Source: Desulfobulbaceae bacterium UBA5173 (lineage in GTDB: Bacteria; Desulfobacterota; Desulfobulbia; Desulfobulbales; Desulfobulbaceae). Taken from it: a DNA stretch of 7,633 nt. Of the stretch, positions 1-5,779 are shown one piece after another. The stretch covers positions 842-8,474 of the forward strand of contig DHWV01000104.1 of assembly GCA_002413355.1 (NCBI GenBank). The letters run 5' to 3'. Made by a program: the position numbers and the translations under genes. The stretch's first letter is position 1, and each line of letters begins with the position of its first letter. The notes under the pieces were generated by a model that saw only the letters and a list, made by a program, of their open reading frames with translations, was not told the DNA's origin and did no database searches.

Positions 1-127
1 AGCCGTTCGGCTCCGGCGGAAAACGCGTGACGATGCTGGTGTGCTTGCCGGAGGCAATATCTTCAGCAACAATCTGCCGGATGAAGTCAAGGGGTTTGTC
101 GGAGGAATTAGAGATGTCAGTGGTCAT
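1..127 (-). CDS. glnS: Glutaminyl-tRNA synthetase, N-terminal fragment
   Basis: This gene starts at 127 and runs off the left edge, so only 42 codons are visible. The product charges tRNA-Gln with glutamine in the cytoplasm (class I aminoacyl-tRNA synthetase). The visible residues include FIRQIVAEDIASGKH (residues 15-29) and then RFPPEPNG (35-42). The latter is the conserved stretch that leads into the HIGH signature, which lies just outside the window. The 14 residues before FIRQ match the usual length of the GlnS N-terminus, which supports the ATG at 127. No Shine-Dalgarno sequence precedes this ATG. A TATAGT hexamer lies only 7 nt upstream, so a leaderless or near-leaderless transcript is possible. 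It follows the DUF2442 gene on the same strand after 83 bp. Identification is by recognition of the family signature and is firm despite truncation. Confidence 0.93.
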   Translation of the reverse strand, partial: MTTDISNSSDKPLDFIRQIVAEDIASGKHTSIVTRFPPEPNG

Positions 128-134
128 ATTTAAA

Positions 135-161
135 ACTATAAGTGGACTTTTTGTAAGGCAA
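135..161 (-). promoter_or_regulatory. glnS: Possible glnS promoter
   Basis: On the minus strand a TATAGT hexamer (140-135) matches the -10 consensus at 5 of 6 positions. A weak TTGCCT -35-like hexamer lies at 161-156 with a short 15-nt spacer. The glnS ATG begins 7 nt after the -10 box, which would place transcription initiation at or near the A of the start codon. The short spacer and weak -35 box make this a tentative call. Confidence 0.28.
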
Positions 162-210
162 CGCAGCTTGGCATCTTTTCGTTTATCAATGAGATTGGCC
201 AAGCAATTCT

Positions 211-459
211 TTATCTTTTCGAGACGATACAGTTTGTTTGCTCACGCAAGAACTCAGGGGCAAAATCTGCTCCATTGCTCCATGACAGGGTGTGGCCTTC
301 CAAGGTGAATGATTTGAAGAACGAGATATCCTTCAGAGGCTCAAATATTTCGCCATACAATTCCGATGACAAGTCTATTTCTCCCTCTGCGCCGTCGTTG
401 AAGGATAACCATACTTTATAGCCGTCAAGATATTTAGCCTGCTCAACATGTGTAAACAT
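211..459 (-). CDS. DUF2442 domain protein
   Basis: This small 82-residue soluble protein matches the DUF2442 family along its whole length. It shows the family pattern YLDGYKVWLSFNDGAEGEIDL (about residues 10-30), then LYGEIFEPLKDISFFKSF, then an NGADFAPEFL ending typical of the family. Members are usually 75-95 residues, so the gene is complete. The biochemical role is not established. Many members sit beside DUF4160 proteins in pairs that look like toxin-antitoxin modules. No DUF4160 partner is visible here: the 83 bp downstream and 56 bp upstream are too short to hold one, so this may be a solitary copy. No clear ribosome-binding site precedes the ATG at 459. It is the last gene before glnS on the same strand. 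Confidence 0.8.
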   Translation of the reverse strand: MFTHVEQAKYLDGYKVWLSFNDGAEGEIDLSSELYGEIFEPLKDISFFKSFTLEGHTLSWSNGADFAPEFLREQTNCIVSKR

Positions 460-515
460 TGTTGCTGCTGCGTCAAATTGTTAAGCTGTGCTACTGGCTC
501 GGCCTGCGGTGGGTG

Positions 516-1181
516 CTACGCATCTTTTTCAGAACTTGACTTAAAATAGTCATTGCGGGTATCCCCTGCTTTCAGTTCCAGCGAGAACCTCTCATAATTC
601 CCTTCTACCACATCAGACAATCTGTAATCTTTTGACTTAAACAACCTTCTTGATCCGCTATATGAATTGGCCGCTGAAGCATGGATTTTTATAAATGCTC
701 CAGGAGTTATGGATAATAGGTCCTCCAAGGTTAGCATTTCTGATTCACCCAATGATTTAAGGCCAATTGAAAAATAAGTTTTGTCAAAATTCTTCACGAA
801 CTCTTTGTTATTGATCTGCAATGAGAGTCTGCGGTTCCAACTTGTGCTGCCATCTTTCTTTGGGGACAATTCAAAGATAGTCGTACTCGCAGTAGGAATT
901 GAGTATATATTTGTTACGCCAGCCAATGGAAAATCGGGGAGATACAGAGTTGATCTAAGAGAGATGTCTATCGCGGACGTGTGTTTCTTTAGGTTGCCAA
1001 TTTTGAATTGGTAATAATATCCTGTCTTGGTATTCTCCGTCTTAGCCTTCTTTAGCTGCGGAGAGAAAGCGACATTAGGTGCCAACAATCGATAGGATAT
1101 CCACCATGCTATCAAGGATGACAGGATACCAGTTGTAACGCCTACTATGATTCCAACCAGCATTTCCATTTTATCTATCAT
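516..1181 (-). CDS. Single-pass membrane-anchored protein, unknown
   Basis: I do not recognise this 221-residue protein. Residues 8-33 form one hydrophobic segment rich in Ile, Val, Gly and Trp, which reads as a transmembrane helix or uncleaved signal anchor. The following stretch is basic (Arg31, Lys44, Lys45, Lys47), so by the positive-inside rule the roughly 180-residue C-terminal part is probably cytoplasmic. That part is polar, has short alternating hydrophobic stretches suggesting beta structure (for example YYYQFKIGN at 55-63 and FIKIHASA at 163-170), and ends in a charged tail. There is no recognisable catalytic motif. The coding sequence is visibly AT-richer than glnS, cca or the omptin gene, as is the membrane-protein gene 129 bp upstream on the same strand, so the two may form a transferred unit. 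The start at 1181 lacks a clear ribosome-binding site; Met5 or Met7 are alternatives. Confidence 0.72.
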   Translation of the reverse strand: MIDKMEMLVGIIVGVTTGILSSLIAWWISYRLLAPNVAFSPQLKKAKTENTKTGYYYQFKIGNLKKHTSAIDISLRSTLYLPDFPLAGVTNIYSIPTASTTIFELSPKKDGSTSWNRRLSLQINNKEFVKNFDKTYFSIGLKSLGESEMLTLEDLLSITPGAFIKIHASAANSYSGSRRLFKSKDYRLSDVVEGNYERFSLELKAGDTRNDYFKSSSEKDA

Positions 1182-1310
1182 GTAACAGAGAAATTACAAT
1201 AAACCCCGTTGATGAGAACAACGATCTCCCCAGCTCCTCCTCATTCAGCCCCCTATTCTACACCTGCAAGTCCAAAATATCCACCAGCCTGCCGTCGTAG
1301 TCGCTGCGGA

Positions 1311-1865
1311 TCATCTTGCTTTTTCATCAGAGAACTCTTGCAATTCAGCATTCGCTGAAGCCAGCGCGTTGGCGATATAAAGTCTCGTGCTGAAATACGT
1401 GACAAAGAAGCCAAGCACCATAAAACAGATGATGGATGCGATAACAATTGACTGGGAACTTTGAGAGCCAATATCTGCTACAACTTTTGCGGAGATGTTT
1501 CTAATGAGTGCTATTAAATCCTTCAATTCAACAAGCCCTGCGCCGACAATCATCTTAGTCAGCCAGTCTGAAAGCTGCTCTATGCTTGTGTTGACCTGAT
1601 AAGTGACCTCGGAGCTGTTTTTTTGATCTTGAATCGTTTTAGGGATGCCAAATAGAAAACCAAGCACGTTACCAATAGCATAGGAAGAAGCTGCCACCAT
1701 GAAAAGGATTGCAAATGCTCTACAGAAGTTATTCGGCAGCGAGCTGGCATAAAGAACAAGAGTACCGAAGCAGAACAGCAATGCAGCAATAAGGGATGAG
1801 AAGATAAAGAGAAAGCTGGATGTTACACCCTCACGCCGAAAGAATGACACTATTCCTTTGATCAT
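1311..1865 (-). CDS. Multi-pass membrane protein, unknown
   Basis: This 184-residue protein has three predicted membrane helices, at about residues 17-41, 49-73 and 138-160. A conserved-looking loop joins the second and third. It contains GNVLGFLFGIPK (65-76), then YQVNTSIEQLSDWLTKMIVGAGL (89-111). From memory, this N-T-x-x-E-Q-x-S-D-W-L-T-K pattern recurs in bacterial membrane proteins of unknown function, some of them in predicted immunity loci beside or fused to pYEATS-type domains. I cannot verify that link here. The C-terminus is short and charged. The gene is AT-rich like its downstream neighbour at 516-1181, and both lie on the minus strand, suggesting co-transcription. The ATG at 1865 has only a weak upstream GGGAA. 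The coding call is secure, the function is unknown. Confidence 0.75.
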   Translation of the reverse strand: MIKGIVSFFRREGVTSSFLFIFSSLIAALLFCFGTLVLYASSLPNNFCRAFAILFMVAASSYAIGNVLGFLFGIPKTIQDQKNSSEVTYQVNTSIEQLSDWLTKMIVGAGLVELKDLIALIRNISAKVVADIGSQSSQSIVIASIICFMVLGFFVTYFSTRLYIANALASANAELQEFSDEKAR

Positions 1866-1884
1866 ATTTCCCGTATGGTGGATT

Positions 1885-2006
1885 CAGGTTGCAAGCGCAG
1901 CTTTTGGCTGGGTGAATGGCGCGCAACTCACCGAAATAGAACGTAACCAGATTTACGCCTTGAGGCAAGAGGATTTATGCCTTCCCAGCCAAAGGCTTGC
2001 AGCTTG
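1885..2006. repeat. Imperfect inverted repeat, possible MITE-like element
   Basis: The segment 1885-1912 and the segment 1984-2006 are imperfect reverse complements. The reverse complement of the right arm shares GCAAGC and TTTGGCTGGG with the left arm, separated by a small bulge (GCAG plus one extra T on the left). About 71 nt lie between the arms. The element fills most of the gap between the small Cys protein and the membrane-protein gene, both on the minus strand. It could be a small non-autonomous mobile element, or a large RNA stem-loop in the intergenic transcript. No target-site duplication was seen at its edges and there is no T-run, so a simple terminator is unlikely. Confidence 0.45.
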
Positions 2007-2019
2007 GCCGATAGAGGAG

Positions 2020-2361
2020 CTAGTTGGGCAAATCCTCTGTCGTGCCTAAGACCTTGGCAGCAATCATCCGTTTGGTCTGCGCATCCGGTTCCGACTCCTT
2101 CCAGCTGATGAACTGCTCCAGGACTCGCATATAGTTCCCGTTGTCTTGCTTGCACTGCGCGCAGATGGATTCCGCCTGATCGCGGTACATGATGATCTTG
2201 CTGGCCGGTTCTCCTGCCTGGCTCACCGCCGCCATTTTACGGCAGCCGCAGTTCAGCCGGATCACCGCCACGCCGACCGCGTCCGGGCTTCCTTCGAGAA
2301 TGCCCGCAATCATCGCCTGTTCGCCCTGCTCCGGGCTGCGCTGCATCGTTTTGCCTGTCAT
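2020..2361 (-). CDS. Small protein with CxC and CxxC motifs, possible metal-binding
   Basis: I do not recognise this 113-residue soluble protein as a named family. It carries two cysteine pairs, Cys38-Gly-Cys40 (in LNCGCRK) and Cys67-Ala-Gln-Cys70 (in ICAQCKQ). The spacing of about 27 residues would suit a four-Cys zinc or iron site; that is inference. A predicted helical, charged C-terminal part follows. I chose the ATG at 2361 rather than the upstream one at 2421. The upstream start would lie inside the omptin coding region, while 2361 has a GAAGG ribosome-binding site (2369-2373) at 7-nt spacing. It begins 10 bp after the omptin stop and its ribosome-binding site overlaps that stop codon, so the two are almost certainly co-transcribed and may be translationally coupled. 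No signal peptide is present, so unlike its partner it should stay in the cytoplasm. Confidence 0.68.
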   Translation of the reverse strand: MTGKTMQRSPEQGEQAMIAGILEGSPDAVGVAVIRLNCGCRKMAAVSQAGEPASKIIMYRDQAESICAQCKQDNGNYMRVLEQFISWKESEPDAQTKRMIAAKVLGTTEDLPN

Positions 2362-2371
2362 GAGTCTGCCT

Positions 2372-3346
2372 TCAGAAGGAATAGCCCACAGTGAAATAGC
2401 CGGAGGTCTGGCTGCTCTCACTTTTCATGTCAATTGTGCCGACAGCCTGCCCGTTCTGCGTCTGCTGCTGTTCGCCGTCAGCGTTGATCCACGTTTGATG
2501 CAGACCGGCTTTCAGGTGCCACCACGGATTGAGATAGTAAATACCTGCAAGATCAAGCATCCATGCGGTGCCGTCCATGTCGCCTGCGGCAGTCCTGCCT
2601 CTGAGCGGCAGCACGGTCTCATCCTCAGCCCGGAGCAGCGGGGCGACAGCCGTGCTGCCGTTCAGCCGTAGCTGGGGCGTGAGCTGATATTCCGAGCCAA
2701 GCAGGACATACGGCATGGTGTACGTTAGGTCGTAGGTCGCCGAAACCCTACCGCTACTGGCATCATAGCCGGGCAGGCCGGAGGGCGAATACTGGACGGT
2801 CGAGGAACCAGTGTATTGAAAATGCTGCTGCTGCCAGCCCGCGCCCGCATACAGGCTCCACAATCCCTGCTGGTGAAATGTCCACTCAAGGTCAATGTCG
2901 ATGAGCAACGCGTCAAATGAGGAAACCTCGCTTTCAGAATAAACATCGATTTGACCAGGCACAGTCAGCCAGTCGCGGTCAATGATCTGGCCGCCCGGCT
3001 TGCCGAGATTGGTTTTCACGGCCGCGTTGAGCCGCCATGATGGACTAAAGGTCAGGCCTGCGTCCAAGCGGGTCAGCCAGACATCCAGTGGCCACTCCAG
3101 CCTGCTGGTCGGGGACAGCTCGCTGGTTCTCGTGCCATCGGCCAGCACGGCGTTGCCGCCGATCTCGTAGTGTGTGTCGCCGCTCATAGCCTCCAGACCA
3201 AGGGAAAGGTCAAGCTGGCTGGGCAGATAAGGTGTTCCGGCGGACAATGCCTGCGCCTGCGGCGGGGCGCAAAGCAACACGGCACCAAGTCCCAAGCTGA
3301 ATCCCCAAACCGCCGCCGTTGTGCCGCTGTCTGACAAGATCATCAT
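2372..3346 (-). CDS. Omptin-family outer-membrane protein, probable His-less variant
   Basis: This 324-residue protein is a predicted ten-stranded outer-membrane beta-barrel related to the omptin proteases (OmpT, Pla, PgtE). It has a signal peptide with likely cleavage after Ala-Gln-Ala (31-33). The first part of the barrel ends at GKPGGQIIDRDW (115-126), which aligns by eye with the OmpT region holding catalytic Asp83 and Asp85, here Asp123 and Asp125. Further on, MPYVLLGSEY (211-220) matches the OmpT strand MPYIGLTGSY. The C-terminus GYSF has the terminal Phe used for barrel assembly. The second half of the active site, Asp-x-His in OmpT (210/212), aligns with Asp242-Glu243-Thr244, so the catalytic His appears replaced by Thr. 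The protein may therefore be inactive as a classical omptin. Its ATG at 3346 has a strong GGAGGAG ribosome-binding site. It is transcribed divergently from carbonic anhydrase and heads a two-gene unit with the Cys-motif protein. Confidence 0.82.
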   Translation of the reverse strand: MMILSDSGTTAAVWGFSLGLGAVLLCAPPQAQALSAGTPYLPSQLDLSLGLEAMSGDTHYEIGGNAVLADGTRTSELSPTSRLEWPLDVWLTRLDAGLTFSPSWRLNAAVKTNLGKPGGQIIDRDWLTVPGQIDVYSESEVSSFDALLIDIDLEWTFHQQGLWSLYAGAGWQQQHFQYTGSSTVQYSPSGLPGYDASSGRVSATYDLTYTMPYVLLGSEYQLTPQLRLNGSTAVAPLLRAEDETVLPLRGRTAAGDMDGTAWMLDLAGIYYLNPWWHLKAGLHQTWINADGEQQQTQNGQAVGTIDMKSESSQTSGYFTVGYSF

Positions 3347-3347
3347 G

Positions 3348-3355
3348 TCTCCTCC
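3348..3355 (-). promoter_or_regulatory. Ribosome-binding site of the omptin gene
   Basis: The minus strand reads GGAGGAGA immediately before the start. It sits about 4 nt before the ATG at 3346 (counting from GGAGG) and about 7 nt before a second in-frame ATG at 3343. Both starts are compatible and differ by one residue. Confidence 0.6.
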
Positions 3356-3470
3356 GTGGATTGAACAGCCGCTCGCCTCTCATCTGGGCGCGGCTGCGGA
3401 ATTTTCCGTTTGCGTCATGAGCATATCTGCTTGTTTTCCTTTGCACAGTCAGGCTGCCGTGCTCAGGCAA

Positions 3471-3499
3471 ACTGTACACCATCGCCGGGAAGAACACAA
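3471..3499 (-). promoter_or_regulatory. Candidate promoter for the omptin operon
   Basis: On the minus strand TTGTGT (3499-3494) and TACAGT (3476-3471) are separated by 17 nt. The -10 matches 4 of 6 consensus positions and the -35 matches 3 of 6. The position, about 125 nt upstream of the omptin ATG, is reasonable. The strength is modest and the call rests on spacing alone. Confidence 0.28.
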
Positions 3500-3540
3500 C
3501 CTTTGCGCTGCCCCGTCCTTTTCCGGCAGGCTGTTTTCAA

Positions 3541-3569
3541 TTGACAGGCTTCCTCTCATAAGGTAACAA
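3541..3569 (+). promoter_or_regulatory. Candidate promoter for the can-cca operon
   Basis: A perfect TTGACA -35 hexamer lies at 3541-3546. At 17-nt spacing the -10 position reads TAACAA (3564-3569), which matches only 3 of 6 consensus bases. The site lies about 80 nt upstream of the carbonic anhydrase start, in the only intergenic gap ahead of the operon. Confidence 0.35.
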
Positions 3570-3653
3570 CCGGAGAGCGGTCTTTCCGCCACGCAAAAAG
3601 AGCAGAATGTTGAGCAGAAGCTGCTGTAAACCAAAAAACGAACAAGTGTGGAC

Positions 3654-4283
3654 ATGCGCGTTCTCAAACATCTCTTTGCGCAAAACAGAAGATGGTCGGC
3701 GAAAGTCAAGGAGCAGCAGCCTGATTTTTTCCTCAACCTTGCCAAGCAGCAGAGTCCTGAATATTTGTGGATCGGCTGCTCGGACAGCCGGGTGCCTGCC
3801 AATCAGCTCCTTGAGCTACTGCCGGGCGAGATTTTTGTCCACCGCAATATCGCCAACCTCGTAGTGCATACAGACTTAAATTGCCTTTCTGTCATTCAGT
3901 ATGCGGTGGATTTGCTGAAAGTGCGGCATATTATTATTTGCGGCCATTACGGCTGCGGCGGCATTAAGGCGGCTTTGGAAAACAAAGAGCACGGACTGAT
4001 TGACAACTGGCTGCTCAATATCAAAGATATCTACCGTTATCACCAACAGCAGATTGACGCATTAACAGATGAAACGGGAAAGTTGAATCTGCTTTGCGAA
4101 TTGAATGTGATTGAGCAGGTTGCTAATGTCTGCCATACGACCATCGTCCAAAATGCGTGGAAAAATGGTCAGGAACTGGCCGTGCATGGCTGGATTTACA
4201 GCATTGAGGACGGCATATTGCGTGATTTGAATGTCTGCGTCACCAATGTGAATGAGCTGCCGCACACCCATCGAATGCGATGA
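3654..4283 (+). CDS. can: Beta-class carbonic anhydrase
   Basis: This enzyme interconverts CO2 and bicarbonate using zinc and acts in the cytoplasm. It resembles E. coli Can (YadF) across its length: LWIGCSDSRVPA (38-49), GEIFVHRNIANLV (58-70), TDLNCLSVIQYAVD (73-86), HIIICGHYGCGG (92-103) and a CELNVIEQV stretch (148-156). Zinc ligands Cys42, His98 and Cys101 and the Asp44-Arg46 dyad are all present. With the ATG at 3654 these residues carry the same numbers as in E. coli Can, so I prefer this start to the in-frame GTG at 3648, which adds two residues. Neither has a strong ribosome-binding site. At 209 residues it is about 10 shorter than E. coli Can at the C-terminus. It heads an operon: its stop overlaps the cca start by four bases (ATGA at 4280-4283). 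The gene is somewhat AT-richer than cca. Confidence 0.95.
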   Translation: MRVLKHLFAQNRRWSAKVKEQQPDFFLNLAKQQSPEYLWIGCSDSRVPANQLLELLPGEIFVHRNIANLVVHTDLNCLSVIQYAVDLLKVRHIIICGHYGCGGIKAALENKEHGLIDNWLLNIKDIYRYHQQQIDALTDETGKLNLLCELNVIEQVANVCHTTIVQNAWKNGQELAVHGWIYSIEDGILRDLNVCVTNVNELPHTHRMR

Positions 4284-5779
4284 CTGATCTTGTTGCAAAC
4301 AATGTCGCAGCCATTTTTGCCACTGGCCTGCTGGACAAATTCGCCGCCGTGCAGCGCGAGTTATCTGGCGAAATCTATCTGGTCGGCGGTACGGTGCGCG
4401 ACTTGCTTTTAGGCAGAACGCCCGGCGATGTAGATGTGACCGTCTCCAGCCGGCCGAAACGCTGGGCCGAACGACTGCGGCAGCTCACCGGCGGAGCCTG
4501 CGTTGAATTGGGCCGCGACGAGGAAACCTTCCGCATCGTCACGCCGCAGGGCACGGTGCTCGATTTCTCCGGCTTCCGGCAGGGTGCGCTTTGCATTGAA
4601 GATGACCTGCGCCGCCGTGATTTGACCGTCAATGCCTTGGCCGCGCCGCTGCATGAGCTGCTGCATGAACGGAATTTGTCCGTATTGTCGGTGCTTGATC
4701 CAACCGGCGGCCTGAACGATCTTGGGCAAGGACGGATTCGGACGATTTCTCCACAGAACCTGCTTGATGATCCCCTGCGCCTGCTGCGGGTTTTCCGCTT
4801 TGCCGCGTCCCTTGGCTTTGCAATTGAGCCGGAAACATTGGCGCAGGTGCGCGAGTACAGCCCGCTGATCAGCAAGGTGGCGAAAGAGCGGGTCGCCTAT
4901 GAATTGGACGCAATCATGGCCACGAATCGGGCGCATTCTGCCTTCCTTGGCCTGCGTGATTGCGACTTGCTCTGGGAAATTCTGCCGGAATTGAAGGCCG
5001 GAGTGGGCATGGCCCAGCCTGCCAGCCATCATTTGGATGTCTTCGAGCATTGCATGGAAGCTCTGCGGCAGATTGAGCTGGTCTTGGCAGATCTGCCGGG
5101 ATATTTTACCGAAGACGGCGCGGCAATGGAATCCTGGCTGACGGAAATGCCGAAGCGGCTGGTGCAGGTGAAATGGGCGGCTTTGCTGCATGACATCGGC
5201 AAGCCGGTCTGTTTCGGCACCAAAGAGGACGAGCAGGGCGGGCGGATCACCTTTTATAATCACGACCTGCGCGGAGCGGATCTGTTTACTGCCTTTTCCC
5301 GGCGGATGCGGCGTTCGCGGGAGGACACCGAGGCCACGGCCAAGTTGATCGTCTGGCACATGCGGCCTTTCTTTCTCGCCAATAATCAACGCAAAAGCAA
5401 GCTGACCTTGCGGGCCTGCCTGCGCCTACTCCGCGATGTCGGCGGCCAGCTACCCGGTCTTTTTCTGCTGGCAATGGCCGATGCTTTGGCTGGCAAGGGC
5501 GAAGACAGCCCGGCGGCGATTGAGGAGGAAGTGTCCGGCCTTTTTAGCCACTTGCTGCGCATCGAGCGCGAGCATGTCGCACCGGTGCAGGCCGCGCCGC
5601 CCTTGATCACCGGCCACGATCTGATCACCGAGCTGAACCTTGTTCCCAGCCCGCTCTTTCGCATCATTTTGGATACAATCGAAGAGGCGCAGATGGAGCA
5701 CGCTGTCAGCAGCCGGGCGGAGGCGTTGGCGTTGGCGAAGGATATTGTTCTAATTTTGGAAGGTAATTCTCAAGAATGA
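4280..5779 (+). CDS. cca: CCA tRNA nucleotidyltransferase with HD domain
   Basis: This 499-residue protein belongs to the class II nucleotidyltransferase superfamily that adds or repairs the 3' CCA end of tRNAs in the cytoplasm. The head domain shows LVGGTVRDLLLGR (34-46) and the metal-binding Asp50-Val-Asp52. It continues with the RRRDLTVNALA motif (111-121), DPTGG (140-144) and LLDDPLRLLRVFRFAASLGF (161-180). A C-terminal HD phosphohydrolase-type domain follows, with ALLHDIGKP (301-309, His304-Asp305) and FYNHDLRGADL (325-335). Poly(A) polymerase or partial CC- or A-adding activity cannot be ruled out from sequence alone. The start overlaps the carbonic anhydrase stop (ATGA) and the stop overlaps the start of the caspase-like gene (ATGA at 5776-5779). 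The last residues (AKDIVLILEGNSQE) are replaced in the second copy of this 3' end at 6746-6865, which ends instead in AAAIAANPAL. Confidence 0.93.
   Translation: MTDLVANNVAAIFATGLLDKFAAVQRELSGEIYLVGGTVRDLLLGRTPGDVDVTVSSRPKRWAERLRQLTGGACVELGRDEETFRIVTPQGTVLDFSGFRQGALCIEDDLRRRDLTVNALAAPLHELLHERNLSVLSVLDPTGGLNDLGQGRIRTISPQNLLDDPLRLLRVFRFAASLGFAIEPETLAQVREYSPLISKVAKERVAYELDAIMATNRAHSAFLGLRDCDLLWEILPELKAGVGMAQPASHHLDVFEHCMEALRQIELVLADLPGYFTEDGAAMESWLTEMPKRLVQVKWAALLHDIGKPVCFGTKEDEQGGRITFYNHDLRGADLFTAFSRRMRRSREDTEATAKLIVWHMRPFFLANNQRKSKLTLRACLRLLRDVGGQLPGLFLLAMADALAGKGEDSPAAIEEEVSGLFSHLLRIEREHVAPVQAAPPLITGHDLITELNLVPSPLFRIILDTIEEAQMEHAVSSRAEALALAKDIVLILEGNSQE

Larger units (their letters stand above)
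3347..3653. other. Divergent intergenic region
   Basis: About 300 bp separate the omptin gene (minus strand) from carbonic anhydrase (plus strand), and I see no convincing gene in them. The open frames that cross this stretch on both strands lack family patterns. It holds the omptin ribosome-binding site, a candidate promoter for each direction, and a short GCGG/CCGC hairpin near 3576-3588 that is too weak to call. Confidence 0.5.

Noticed and set aside
27..308. 93-codon plus-strand open frame across the glnS start and the DUF2442 gene
   Set aside because: It covers two well-supported minus-strand genes and has no family pattern or ribosome-binding site.
1253..1471. 72-codon minus-strand frame overlapping the end of the membrane-protein gene
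   Set aside because: It overlaps in another frame a gene with clear membrane helices; composition is that of a shadow frame.
2146..2671. Plus-strand frames of 82 and 160 codons
   Set aside because: They run opposite the omptin and Cys-motif genes, which have ribosome-binding sites and recognisable motifs.
3210..3566. Open frames crossing the divergent intergenic region on both strands
   Set aside because: They overlap the omptin signal peptide and start, lack family patterns, and occupy the expected promoter region.
3576..3588. GCGG/CCGC hairpin ahead of carbonic anhydrase as a terminator or regulatory RNA
   Set aside because: The stem is only four base pairs and no T-run follows.
4375..5701. 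Several long minus-strand open frames opposite cca, up to 326 codons
   Set aside because: They mirror a GC-rich coding gene with clear family motifs on the plus strand; their translations are low-complexity, rich in Arg, Ser, Gln and Pro, with no recognisable domains.
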